The notes beneath the pieces were generated by a model that worked only from the letters and a program-made list of their open reading frames with translations, did no database searches and was not told the DNA's origin. Positions 1 to 12,800 of a stretch of DNA of 64,000 nt are shown here, piece after piece. Both the position numbers and the translations under genes were made by a program. This DNA comes from Phytophthora quininea (taxonomy: Eukaryota > Oomycota > Peronosporomycetes > Peronosporales > Peronosporaceae): the NCBI GenBank assembly GCA_011947345.1, contig JAAVTG010000037.1:1-64000 (forward strand). Direction: 5' to 3'. Positions within the stretch are counted from its first letter, which is position 1. Each line of letters starts with the position of its first letter.

Positions 1-1864
1 CCCTGCGACGGTGTCGGACGGAGAACTGCGCAAAATTAGCTGCTTCCGCGCACGCGGGCGCGTTCCTGCCATTACATATCGACACAGAAATGATGCTGTT
101 GTGGCGCGATGCGCGCAGCCGCTTGTTGGACTCCGCAGGAAACGATGCACGTCTGATGAAGCCTACATGACAGCTCTACGACGGGAATGTAACGGGAAAC
201 TGCTGTTTATCGACTGCAGAAGCCAAACTAGTGCATACGGGAACATTGCACTGGGCGGAGGATTCGAAGTGTACGGGAATGGTTTTGTGGTGTAGCTATT
301 GTGTCATTTTTACCAATACTTCTCTTGTCAAACAGGCTGGACTACTACAAGGACACCAACATCATGTTCATGGGGATTGAGAACATTCACTCGATGCGCG
401 ATTCAATACGCAAACTCTTTGAGTTGATCAAGAACGAAGTGCGTGGCAATGAACGACCCAACTGGTTATCTTGCCTAGAGGTTTGTATATCTCCGATTAT
501 GTTGTATTGAAGTATCTTTCAATAACATTGCTGTCGTCCGTTTACTAGAGCACGAGGTGGCTCGAACATATGCGATCCATACTGGTTTCGTGTTCGGTAT
601 GTGTCGACAAACTGGTCGAAGGCACAAGTTTGATGATTCACTGCTCAGACGGTTGGGACCGCACTGCGCAGATCACGGCGCTGGTTAAATTATGTGCAGA
701 TCCATTCTACCGCACGGTGAAGGGTTTCCAAGTTTTGATTGAGCAAGAGTGGTGTGCTTTCGGACACCAATTTCGAGCACGCTCGGGCCATACGAATAGC
801 CAGACTGGGTATTGGGAAGAAGATAGCACGTCTCCCGTATTCATGCAGTTCGTCGATGCAGTATGGCAACTCTTGCGGCAGTTCCCGTGCTCGTTCGAGT
901 TCAACGAACGCTATCTCATCGTCATGCTTGATGAAGTGTACTGCAAGCGAAGTGGAACGTTCCTCCACGACTGCGAGGAGGCTCGGATGGTGCGTTTTGT
1001 GGGCTTGTGGCTTTCAGTGTTGTATGTTGATGACTTTTGTGCTTTTGCAGGGGTCGAAGACTGCAATCCGCTGCATGAGTGCGTGGACACTGCTGCAAGC
1101 GCACCCTCAAGCCGCCGAGTTCCTGAATCCGTTCTACATTGTGCCGATCCGAGGAGAAGGATCAACCGACAGGTCTCCAACGGTACTGCAGTTCAAGTGG
1201 CACACGAGCTCGCTCGCGATCTGGACGGCCTTCTACTTGCGCGCGCTGGAATCGAATGACTCTAGGGTACAGCAGGTTCTTTCCCTTTGCAATCGTGACT
1301 GTTGTTTTACCATTGTTTACGATCACTGACATCACTGCTGCTGCTTGTTAGGATGCGTGGGCCAAGGAGTTGCAAGTCACCCAGCGCGAACTGCAGGACA
1401 AGTTGAGTGTGGCCCACCAGCAGCTACAAACGCAAGTGGAGCAAAACTCAGACATGCAGAGTGAGCTGGAGCGACTTCGACGAGAGAGCGCCCAGCTACG
1501 TCGACTTCTAGAGGGCGAAGTGTACAGCGATACCCTCAACGGTCTGCTGGTGCACGAAGAGGAGGACGACGAAGACGCCGTTCTGCTAAGCGTGACGCCC
1601 GTAGCTGAAAGCCGAACGACGCTGCAGACGCCATGCCCCGACGGCGACGCCGCAGCCACCACGACAGGCGAGACCGGCGTCTTCTCCACCAGCGGCGTGG
1701 GCTGCTTCATCGGCGCGTCCATGAGCCAGGACTTTGAGATCCTGCAGTCCTACTTCGATCCTTCGCGTCGAGACGCGACTTCTACATCTCCAGCTCCTGT
1801 CAGCGACTACAACGGTCTCTTCCGACGAGATCGCCAAGTCACCGTGCAAGAAGTCGTGCGGTGA
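1..1864 (+). CDS. Myotubularin-family phosphoinositide 3-phosphatase, 5'-truncated by window edge
   Basis: Five exons can be joined in frame: <1-270, 336-480, 549-989, 1051-1266 and 1352-1864, with GT-AG introns of 60-85 bp. The translation follows the myotubularin fold in order: a segment ending in an SRGR-like FRARGRVPAITY stretch, QPLVGL, GGGFE, NIHSMRDS and the W-L-E-H element. The catalytic CX5R loop is HCSDGWDRT (around 640-665), so the Cys, both Asp residues and the Arg of an active enzyme are present. Beyond it are SFGHQF-equivalent, PVFMQFVDAVWQ and NPFY motifs. The last exon adds a short coiled coil (about 1370-1500) and a low-complexity tail ending VQEVVR. Known family role: removal of the 3-phosphate from PI3P and PI(3,5)P2 on endosomal membranes. 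The N-terminus, including any PH-GRAM domain, lies outside the window. The frame stays open through all joins, so the gene appears intact. Confidence 0.92.
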
Positions 1865-2059
1865 AGCAAAGGCAAGAGCAGTTGGGGGGGGATAATGATT
1901 AACTATATTGTTATCAGGACTTCTCAAATTGGGGCGATGCACAAATGCTATCAACTACAGAAAGTGGGGAGCTCGTAGACAGCCGAAGTCATTGACATAT
2001 AACTCGTTGGGGCGAAGAGCGAAGACCCGAGCGAGTGTGCAGCGATGAAGCGCCCCAGT

Positions 2060-2700
2060 CGAGACGTCATCGGGAACAACCCCAAGCATCGATGCAGGTG
2101 ATCCCGGTTGGAGGGTTTGACGACTTCAACAGAGACCTGAAATGGGCACCAAAGACTGAATAAACCCGATAGCAGATTGACGCAGCTTCCAGTGGCAGAC
2201 CGTCCTCAAACTGATGCTTATTGCGCACGGTCCACAATACGTAGAGAACTATTGAACGGATGATCATCCAGAGGGTAGAGAGATGTTCTCTGTCGGACGT
2301 AAGCCCCACCGCCCAGGTAGGGGCTTGCAAAGCGCATATCATTGTCCACGTGAACGGGCCAGCCACCACGTACACCAGTCATTCAAAATAATATCCCAGA
2401 GTAGGGCAGCGCGAGGACAACCAAAGAAAACATGGTGCTCCGTTTCAATAGCGTCACGTCCTGGGTATGCACAAGCTAAGTCTCGTGTGCGAAGGAAGTG
2501 AAATCGTGACCGAGTAGGTAGTAATTTCCAACTTGGGCGAAATTGGAGATCGGAGTATACCGGTACTGGGAGGACTACGGCCCGAAGCGATTTCAATGCG
2601 CCGATCGACGCCACCACTGTATCTGTCGAGCACTCGTCGATCAGATGCGAGAGAGGGTGATCATGGAGATGAAAGTTTTTATGGCTGGAGGGCAAGTGCA
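2060..2700 (-). pseudogene. 3' remnant of a non-LTR (LINE) retrotransposon
   Basis: Two overlapping minus-strand frames (2339-2695 and 2067-2375) read like the C-terminal part of LINE ORF2. One carries a zinc-binding-like segment, ETEHHVFFGCPRAALLWDII, resembling the reverse-transcriptase-associated zinc-binding region. The next frame has LWMIIRSIVLYVLWTVRNKH, the hydrophobic/Arg stretch that follows it in plant and oomycete LINEs. No reverse transcriptase catalytic motif is present and the frame is broken between the pieces, so this is a dead fragment. It fills most of the gap between the myotubularin and STIMATE-like genes. Assignment rests on motif memory only. Confidence 0.5.
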
Positions 2701-2774
2701 GTTGTACATTTTATAAAAGTAGAGTACTGTCTACAAAATTCTTGCGAAAAACGGCCCATCCTGGCTCGTCGCTC

Positions 2775-3665
2775 ATGGCACAGTCGCTCTCGAGCAATAG
2801 TAGAGACGGCATGAAGTCGTGGTCGGGCAATGAAGATGGCAATCTGGAGGAGTGCAAGCTGCTGAGCGGCGACTTCGCGGCGGCGCTGCAGGTTCTGCTG
2901 GGACTCATCGCGCTGTCCGTGCTGGTGTTCAAGCGACTGCGCGAGGTGCCGCGCCGGCCGCTCACGGTGTGGGCCTTCGACGCGTCCAAGCAGATGGTGG
3001 GCGCCAGCTTCGCGCACGTGGCCAACCTGCTCATCGCCATCATGCTCTACTCGTACCAGCAGCAAGAAAAGCAGGAAGAGCAGTCAGTGGACCAATGCGC
3101 GCTCTACTTCGTCAACTTCACGCTGGACACGACGATCGGCGTGTTCCTCAACTACATTCTGCTCTCGGCGGTGGTGTTGCTGGCTCTACACTTCCATTGG
3201 ACAGCTCTGCAAACACCAGGAGACTACGGCACCCCCGTACGTGTCAAAGTCTGGCTGCTGCAGCTCTTGTCGTGGATTGTCGTCATCTTCTCGGCCAAAT
3301 TCATCATCGCGCTGTTGATCTTGGCGTTCGAGAAGCCGCTCGGCAGTCTGGCAGTGATGCTCTTCAAGCCGCTAGAGCACCACCCGGACATCGAGCTGGG
3401 CATTGTGATGATCGCGTGTCCGTGTATGATGAACGCGCTGCAGTTCTACATCCAAGACAACTTCCTCAAGAAAGATGTGCGAGACGAGAGCTTCATCGTG
3501 GCGCAGGCCGCGCAGTCTCCTGCTGGATGTTCGGATGACAGTCTCGGTACACCGACGGATGATGAATGCAGTGAACCTACCGACAAACTCACCGTCGTCA
3601 CTAGCGGCCAACAAGACGCAAAGACCAAGAAGGAAAACCTCCAACTGAACGTGACGTCCGTGTAA
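2775..3665 (+). CDS. STIMATE/TMEM110-family multi-pass membrane protein
   Basis: A single exon encodes about 296 residues. The ATG at 2775 (MAQSLSS) is preferred over an in-frame ATG at 2742, because the first 11 codons look like leader. Four or five hydrophobic segments are visible: AAALQVLLGLIALSVLVF, ANLLIAIMLY, NYILLSAVVLLALHF, LLQLLSWIVVIF plus FIIALLILAF, and LGIVMIACPCMM. The core CALYFVNFTLDTTIGVFLNY matches the hallmark of the STIMATE (PF12400) family, whose animal members sit in the ER, promote STIM1 conformational change and act at ER-plasma membrane contacts. The C-terminal 70 residues are hydrophilic and rich in Asp, Ser, Thr and Lys, probably cytosolic. No STIM or Orai context is visible here, so calcium signalling is only a family-level inference. 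A plus-strand ORF in another frame (2852-3538) is a GC-rich shadow. Confidence 0.8.
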   Translation: MAQSLSSNSRDGMKSWSGNEDGNLEECKLLSGDFAAALQVLLGLIALSVLVFKRLREVPRRPLTVWAFDASKQMVGASFAHVANLLIAIMLYSYQQQEKQEEQSVDQCALYFVNFTLDTTIGVFLNYILLSAVVLLALHFHWTALQTPGDYGTPVRVKVWLLQLLSWIVVIFSAKFIIALLILAFEKPLGSLAVMLFKPLEHHPDIELGIVMIACPCMMNALQFYIQDNFLKKDVRDESFIVAQAAQSPAGCSDDSLGTPTDDECSEPTDKLTVVTSGQQDAKTKKENLQLNVTSV

Positions 3666-3873
3666 GATGCGATTGCAGCGTCGTTATATGTAGAAAATTG
3701 CCCCCACCTACCTAGCAAGGCTTTGCTCTAGAAGAATGCAAAGACATCTTGCACGTTTTGATGCCCCCACAAGTACGGCCCCAACTAGAACGAATCGTTT
3801 CGTCTGCAAACAAGCAAGTACAATTCCTTTATTCTCCTCTCTCTCTCTCTCCTGTCATAACATTCCTACACTC

Positions 3874-6800
3874 CTACTTGCGCCGCAGCAACATGATGGC
3901 TGCAGCTCCCAAACCCACAAGCAACGTCGCTGCGCCGCCGATCAGAGCCACGTTCTCGTTCGTCGAGAAGCCCCGGTTGCGGTTTCTGCGGCGAGACTTC
4001 TTGCTCTTCCGGCGCACAACCTCCTCGTCGGAGCTACTCTCGCTGCTGCTGTCTGACGAAGACATTTCGTCCACCTTGGTGAGGAAGCGGTTGCGCGGCT
4101 TGCCCGCCGGTGCCGCGTTTGTACTCGCGGCCGAGCTCGCAGCAGACACGGCGGACACAACGCTGCCATTGCCCTCGTGAATCTGCTGCTTGACAACATC
4201 CACCACTAGCACCAGGCGCTTCCACCCGGCTCGCTGGGCCATGTGAACCGCCTCAATGAGGCTCTCGTCGGACGTTAGCAGCGCCAGATCGCCTTCATCG
4301 TCTTCGTATTTCAAACGCAGCGCTTCCATACCTTCCAGTCCCATCTTGAACCGGATCTGCTCGAGAAGCGGCCCCATCGAGTCGAACCGACACATGATGC
4401 GGTGGAAATGGCCCTGCGGGCCGTCGCTAACCTTGAACACAAATGTGTTCTCGTCCGTCCTGCTCTGCATCAGCGCACTTGTCGTGGTTGTATTGGCTCC
4501 GCTCACGACGGACACACTCTCGCCCAGTTCAGCATATGCACCAAGCGAGTTGGAGTACCGACCAGCTCCGTTGGCTTCGACAGCACTTGCCGTAGGTGTC
4601 GACACGCTCGCGTTGTATTCGTCGCGCTCGAACTCCTCGATCGTGCCCACAGACCGAACGTCGTCGTTCATTCCGCCGTACGCACCGCCAGCCACCTCTT
4701 CCTGCAAGTTCATAGCCGTCTGCCAGAACTGTCGCCAGTCGCCGTTCGAAGTGCCGCCAGAGGTGGTCTGGAACTGGCCGTAGCTCAGGCAAATCACATC
4801 CGCCATGCCCAAAATCTCTCCGTCGTCTGCCAACACTGGCATGAACAGTTGGCCTGCGTCGTGGAGTGAGCGCAAGCCGTCGACAATGCTCATGTCGGGG
4901 CCCATCAGATCCGGGTCCATGGTCATAACTTCTTCCACAGTGGTCGTCTCGGCGTACAGCCCCTTTGCTACCAGTTTACGCAGCAGATCCTTCGTCGTCA
5001 CCATACCGCACAGCTCTTGCTCGTCGCTTAATACGATCGCTGCCTTCTTCGTGTTGGCCATCAACTTCGCCGCTCGCGCTGCCGTTGTGTGAATGTTCAC
5101 GACTGGCGGCATGATCTCGCCGTCGAGGGCATCTCCAACAGTTGGTCGCACCATCTTCTCCATCATGGGGCCCAGCAGCCTCTGCAAGTTGGATCCAGTG
5201 CCGAGATCTCTAGAAAACTCGCTTGCTGCTGCCTCCGTCGACTGCTGCACCTTCTCCAGGCATGTGATGGCATCGTACAGACACTTTGAGATGTCTAGCA
5301 TGCCCTGCGGTGTGCCGTCCGACCCAAGGACTGGCAGATGTTTGAATTTGCCTTCAAGCATCTTGGTGATGGCCTCAATCGCCTGGTCCTCCATGAACAC
5401 ACACGTTGGCTTCGTCGTCATCACAGATGCGACCGAGCAGCTTTCAGGGTCAACGTCTTCTGCAAGAACGCGGCGGGTGATGTCAGTGTCGGTCAAAATA
5501 CCCCGCAGCTCGCCTTCCTCGGTCGTAACCACTACAGCTTCAACGCGAGCTTGCCGCATGCGCTTGGCTGCCTCCGCCACAGTAATAAACTCGTTGATGC
5601 GAGTCACTTCCTGCGGTCGAAGCATGGAAACAGGGCGCATCGCACCCTCGGGCTCGGGAACGTGGTCCATCATCGACGAATGGTGGCTTTCCGTGTATTT
5701 ACCAGGCCGCCGTCGTGAGATTCGCGATCCAGCAATGCTAGCAAGCTCGCTAAACTCATCTTCGTCGTGGCCGAGAGCAAGTGAAACGTCCCAGAATGCA
5801 CGCCAGTCGGAGTCCTCATCAACGGGCTTTCCACTCTCCGCCGCGGCTCCACTGGCAAAGGTACCGTAACAGAGCGACAGCACATCGAGCATGCCGACAA
5901 TGGTACCGGTCTCGTCGTTAACGATTGGCAGATGCAAGAAGTTGTGCTCATACATGATGTGAAGCGCATCCACAAGCTTTGTGGTTGGTGGTGCCGTCTC
6001 CGGCTCAGGCGTCATTACCTGTCCCACGGTCGTCTGCGCAGCGTCCAGACCAGCGCCCGTAACGCGCAGCAGCAAGTCCTTCGGGGTGAACACACCCAGC
6101 ACCTTCCTAGTCAGCGCAGAGGTGCCAATATCGTAGCCTCCGCCGCTAACGGAAGACCGGTGTCCACCACTCACAGACGACGCGTTATCACCATTCGGGT
6201 CCTCCACAATGAGGGCGGCCTTGCGCGATGCCGCCATCTGACGGGCAACCTCCACCACTGTGTCGTTCTCACTGACAAGAGGTGGCAGAGTTTCATCCTC
6301 TAAAATCGAGTCTACAGTCGGCGAAAGCAACTTTTCGACCATCGGAGCCACGAGCTGTTTCAAAGCACCCTGGCCCGACCCAATGCCGGTGGCCTGCAGT
6401 TGTTTTCCAGGCGCTGGCGAAGCGACCCACTGGACGATTGTTGCACCTTCTCAATGCGCGTGATAGCATCGTACAAACACTTTTGAATGCGCAACATGCC
6501 AGCAACCATGCCGGTTTCATCCACCACTGGCAGGTGGCGGAATTTGCCCTCAAGCATCATGAACATGGCGTCCATTGCGCTGTCGCGTTCGTCGACGAAT
6601 TGCGGGTCTGGAGTCATGACATCTAACACGCTAACGAAGAACGGATCGTTACCGAGAGCCACCACACGTCGTGTGATATCTGTATCCGTGAGAATACCCA
6701 GCAAGCCGCCATCCCTGCCAATAATCAAAGCTGCATCGGTCTGTGCTGCTCCCATCTCCTTCGCAGCGTCAGCAACGGAGTACGTCTCGGAAATCGTGAT

Positions 6801-9800
6801 CGCCTTGGACGGACGTAGCTTCGACACAGGACGTACATCTCCTGTCGCCGGACTTGCCTTCTTAGCCTTTTGACTCAAGCCGCTAGTGCTTCCCGTCAGG
6901 TTGTGCGAAAGTCCACTTCGGAAACTATGCATCGACGACACATCATCATCGTCGGTGGCTTCGAACGAAGCATTCCAAAGGATTTCCACTCGCTAGGTTT
7001 GCCCTTCGCAAAAGACCCGTAGCTCAATGAAAGCACGTCGATTAGGCCAAGTGGAAGCTTGCTTGAGTCTGCAGGCAAAACCGCAAGGTACAGCGTCTTC
7101 TGGTCGTGCATCGCGTGCATCGCGTCAATGACGGACGTGGCTCCATTGATGGTCACATCCTTGTCCTTCATCACCTCGCACACGGGCGTTGTGTGAACAG
7201 GAAGACCACGCGCAAGCACCTTCTCCAACATTTCCTTCGGGGTGAACAGGCCACAGTACTGGCCGCGATTGCCTACTACTAGAGCTGCCTTTTTCGTGAT
7301 CGACATTTGCTTCGACACTTCAAACACAGACGTATATCGCTGTACACGTGGCGGCTCAATGCCTTCCTCTTCGATGACTGTCTTGATATCGGGCGAGAAC
7401 ATTTTGTTCACCATGGAGCCGAGTAGCTGCGAGACGCCAGGGGCACGGGCCCCACCATTCACGCGGCTCTTCATCTCCTTCTCCAGTGTGTGACGCAGTG
7501 CTGCTGAGGATTGCTCCGACTTCTCCATTTTCCGGATTGCATCGTACAAGCACTTCGCAATACTGAGAATACCCACAACAGGGCCGTCTCGCTCGACGAC
7601 AGGTAGGTGACGGAACTTTCCTTCTAGCATGCTAACAAGCGCATCAATAGCCGGATCATCCGATGACACGAAGACAGGGTTACGTGTCATAACATCCCCC
7701 ACCATCGTCGACTCCAGCGGGCGGTTTTCCGAGACTACCCGGCGCGTCAAATCCGTATCCGTGATAATACCGTTCAGCATTCCGTCCTCCGATACAACCA
7801 GTACACAGTCCATCTTGTTGCGGCCCATCATACGCGCCAACTCTGCGATCGACGTTGATTCAGATACCGTCAGCACCTTGGTCGGACGCAACTTCGCCAC
7901 TGTTCGGCGCTTCTCTTCCTGCTCTGCTCTCGACAATAGTGTCGTGCGCTCGCGCTCGCCGGCTTCCGACGGCTGCGAGGGCTGATCCAGTTGCAATGTT
8001 GTGTTCCAGAACTCCTGCATCTGCTCGCGATTTTCGCCGTAGATAGCGTCGATGGTGCCGTAGCTCAGGTCAAGCACGTCAACCATTCCGACAAGTTCAT
8101 TTGAGTCGTTCTTCAAAATTGGAATCTCCAGGCATCGACTGTCATGCATGATGTGCAAGCCATCCAACACGGACGTCGAGGGCGTGGCGATTTCTGGGTC
8201 ATTCAGCATGACCTCCTCCACATACGTCGCCGAGGGCTTACGCGACTTTGCCAGCACGTTCAACACCAACTCGTTGGGCGAGAAGACACCCACCAACTTG
8301 TCGAAGTTGTAGTCGTCCACAATCAATGCGGCCTTCTTCGTCGATGCCATCGCCTTCACAACGTCACTAATTAGTGATGACTTTGGCAAACGCGGCGCAG
8401 GAGTTGACCCGTCTTCTGCTACCTTTTCAGGATTGAACCCATAGTCGGTGTCGACAATTTCTCCAGCATCGGACCAAGTAACTGCTGGAGGGTCGACGAT
8501 TTGCCGCTCTTTTCCAGTGAAGCCTTTAGCTGGTCACTAGACTGCATAGCGTGCTCGAGGCGCTTAGCAACGTCGTAAATGCACTTGCCAATGTTCAAGA
8601 CGCCAGCAATGCTACCGCCGTCAACAACTGGCAGGTGGCGGAAGTGTCCCTCTTGCATCATGAGCAGCGCGTCGATGGCACTGTCGTTGGGAGAGACGTA
8701 CTTGATATCTCTCGTCATCACATTGCATACAGGCACTTCTTCAGGGATCAGATTTAATGCTAGTACACGACGGCAAATGTCCGTGTCAGTGAGAATGCCA
8801 CTCAAGCCACCAGCTTCATCCACAATCAGCAAAGCATCTGTCCGCTTCTGCTTCATCGTCAGAGCCGCGTCGAACACTGATGTAACTTCATCGATCGTGA
8901 TTGCCGGAAGAGGGCGAAGGCTGGACACGGGACGGATGTTAAGGCCTTTGTCGCGATCCTTCTGCTGACGTGCTTTACTAGCGGTTGATCGGTGCGTGGA
9001 CGTTGACTTGCCAGACTTCATCGAAACGGTATCATCATCACGGTAGTCGAACGCTGCGTTAAAGAATTTGCCAATATCCCGAGACTCGCCGAAAGATGCT
9101 TGACTGATCGACAGTACGTCGGCGACACCCAAGATTTCTCCAGAATCTGGCGAAACGACTGGCAAATTCAAGAACTTACCGTCATGCATGATGTGGAAAG
9201 CATCCAGGACCGATGTCTCGGGCGCTGCTGATTCTGGGTTGGAGGTCATCACGTCCCCGACCGTCGTAGTGTTAATATCCAAATCCTCTGCAATGACACG
9301 AATCAGGACATCCTTCGGTGTGAAAATACCGATAAGCTCGGGTGCGTCAGGGTTTGTGCTAACGACAAGCACCGGGTGCTTCGTATCAGCCATGTACGTC
9401 GATGCCTCATATACTGACATGTTAGCGTACACGAGCGGTGCCATTACCTCACCAGGAGCGGAGAGAACATCGTGCAGGGATGGGGACAACATTTTTCCAG
9501 CATTCCACGAACCATGGCGTTGTCACCGTTAGCCCCCAACTCCTGCTGAAGCGAGGTCGACATGTTTTCAACACGACGAATCGCGTCGTGCAAGCATTTT
9601 GCCACATTCAGCAGACCGACAATGTTACCGCTGTTGGAACTCATCACAGGCAAATGACGGAACTTCCCGGTGATCATGATGTCCATTGCGTCCACCGCGC
9701 TATCTTCCAAGTTCACACAGCGCGGGTCTGGCGTCATTACCGACCCGACAGTGATTCTTGCCGCATCCATTGCCTTCGACACAACACGTCGAGCAGCATC

Positions 9801-12800
9801 AGTATCCGAAAAGATACCAACTAATGCTCCTTCCCAGTTGGTCACAAGAACAGCGGCTGCGCGATGAGACTTCATCAACCGTGCCGCCTCCAGAACTGAG
9901 GCGTCCTCGCTAATCGTAATCGCCTTCGCTGGTCGCAGGCGAGCAACCGTGCGCGACGCGTCAACATTAGACGATTTCTTTGATCTAGACGCCATCGATG
10001 AAGAAGACATCATGGACGAGTGCGACTTTGCAAACGAATGCCCAGACGTCGCAGAACTGTTGGAGCCCGATCGTGCACGGCGTTCGTACGGCGGTTGCTT
10101 TGGCGGGGGCATCACGGACCTCGATGTGCTCCACGCAGCGCTTGCAGAAGGAGCATTATAGATCGCGGGCGGGTGCCTTTGCGGCGGAGCTGTAGGTGCT
10201 GGAGGAGCCATAGGAGCTGCTGGGGGCATCTCTTGGGCGGCGCTGAAGTCGTTTGCAAGCGGTGCAGCGGCCGGGTATTCTTCAAATGACAAAGCTTGAC
10301 GCGGGGCTGGCGCCGGAACTGGTGTCGGTGCTGGTGGCATATCTGGCCGCTTCTCCCCGGAAACGCAGGAGGAGAGGAGGTTGGTGCCAAAGAATCGGGC
10401 TCGAGCGCTCAGCCGGAATACCACGACGATCCATATTGGAGGGTGGCGCGGGGTTGCAGGGACCTCCGGCTCAGGCGGAGGTGTCTCCTTCTGGGGGAAG
10501 GAGGCGGTGTCGGCTCCGCTGGTGCCGGATCGGCTGGCGGTGGCGACTCGGGCGCCTCTGGAGCAGGTGGCTCAGGTTCAGGTGTTGGCACCGGCGCAGG
10601 CTTTGCAGCAGGAAACTTCGCACGCTTCTTCTTGAGAAGGTCAATATCCTTTTGGATGTTTGCACACTTCTCAAACTGCTTCTGCTTCATAAGGCGATCC
10701 AGTTCTTGGTTAAGCTCTTCGATCTCCGCATCCAACTCCTCGGGGTCTTCTTTTCTTCCGTGCAGTAACCAAGACATCTAAACTAATTTGTAGGTCACCG
10801 CACTTTGCGAAATCCCGAGCAGCCATCGCGTCAGCAATCTTAGTTTCCATGGCGTGGATGCGCTCGTCCAGCTCCTCAGGCTCCAGTTCGTTCAGATCCT
10901 CCTTCACGTTCTTCCGTGCCTCTTGCAGCACCTCCAACTCCTTTTGAAGCTCCGCACACCGCCCAAACTGCTTTGCCATTGCAGCCGCCTCCATGTCTTC
11001 ATTGACTTTCTTGATCTCCGCATCAATCTCCTTAGCAGTCCGCACCTTCCTTCGCGCCTCCACGATCTTCTCTAGCTCGAGCTGCAAGTTAGCGCACAGT
11101 TCAAACTGCTTGCTTGTGGCAGCCTCCTCGATCGCAGTCTCCATCTCAGCAATCTTGATGTCCAACTCCTTGGGACCAAGTCCTCCAAACGGATGGAGAA
11201 GATCGCGTTTCCGAACGAGATGCCCGCGCACAATCTTTTGCACCACCACCGCCTTCTCGTTCTTAAGGCGATGCTCCGCACGTAAGCGTTCGTACTTACT
11301 CATCGCTACACGCATGCGAAGGATGTACATAACACGGTACGCACTACGACGAAGCCGCTGGAGTTGCCGTCTCGCAACGAACTGCCGAACCTTTGTTTGA
11401 ACCTTGATGGCAGCTTCTGCCCTTGCAATGTTACGGACCCACTTCTGAATTGCCCGCGCGGCAGACTTGCAACGAAGGACTTCAAGCTTCCGTAGTTTGA
11501 ACGCCATTGCTCGCTTTAGGAACACCTTCGTCTTGCCTAGTTGCCATTCTTCCTTTCCGGCGCCCAGCATCGACGAGATCTCCTCCATAAGCTCCTTGAT
11601 ATTTTCTGCGTCCGGCGCGAGGGACTGATAGTCGTAGAAAAACACATCGTGGTCTTCGCGCAGGGCAAAACCACGCTGACGGATCTGGATCGCTTCCATC
11701 ATACCCGAGTACTTCAATTGGCGAGCGCAATCCACGTCATTGAGCTCACTCGGACGCTTGAACTCGTTCGGCTTGATGCAACGCACATACCGAGGGTTTG
11801 CCAACGAAATCTTATTCATGAGTTCATGCAGTTGGTACCGGAATTGGGCACTAACCGAGATCTCGCGAATGTTGCGGGACTTGCCGCTCTGCTGGTGCAT
11901 CTTCTTCATCTCGTTCGGACGCCGAGAGATCGAGTGCTGCTGCTGTGGCTTATTCCCCGGAATGGCCTCAATCGACTGCATGTTCAGGTCGAAGATTCCA
12001 CGCAGCCAGTCACTCTTCGACTGCCGAATCAGCTCCTTCATGTCGTCGTTCAGCGTCTCGTTGTTCTTGTCGTTGAAGCCGCTCGCATCATAGATCACTT
12101 CACCAGCGTAATGCTTGATACCAAAGTGCAGGTCTGCGTCCATCTTCGGGTGGACGTAGAACTTATTCTTACTGCTCGCCTGTCCACTGGACGCGCGCCC
12201 AAAGGAGGCGTGCAAGTTCGACACGAACTTCTTATTGGCCTCCTCACCCTTCAGCCGCCAGTTATCGTCCAGCGAGATAAAGATGCCCGGCTTGCCGTTC
12301 ACCTTGCTCTCGATCAGATCCAGACACTCCTGGTTGTCCTCGAAGTCAATGTGCTTCCAGTCAATTCCTTCCTTGGCATAGTCGTTCTGCTCCACCTCCA
12401 GCATGTGCTGGTTGAAATGCCTCTGCAGCTTCTCGTTGGCGTAGTTAATGCACAACTGCTCGAATGTGTTCCACTCGAACTTTTCGAAGCCGTAGATATC
12501 CAGCACACCAATGAAGCCCCACTTTTCCTGATTGCGTGAGATCGTGCGGTTCAACTCGGACACAAGCCACAAGAACAGCGACGAGTAGATGCCCTTAGCA
12601 AGTGCGTCTCGCTTGTCGCGGACCTGGTCCGAGTTTTGCTGCTGCACGATGACCTTTCCGCCCACGTAGAGCTGGCGTGTCAGCAGTGCTTGGGAAAGCG
12701 CATCCTCGCTCACCTTCAGCAGCGACGCCACGTGCTTCATACCGTTCGTCGAGTCGCCGACCACCACGCATGACTCGTTCTCCGTGGCAAACTCCAAGTT

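Noticed and set aside
3830..3855. CT microsatellite
   Set aside because: Short simple repeat in the 3' flank of the myosin gene, of no evident significance.
10397..10500. Intron in the Pro-rich linker of the myosin
   Set aside because: Tested GT-AG pairs (for example donor GTATTC near 10428) do not keep the reading frame, whereas four one-base additions in G/C runs give continuous Pro/Ser-rich sequence.
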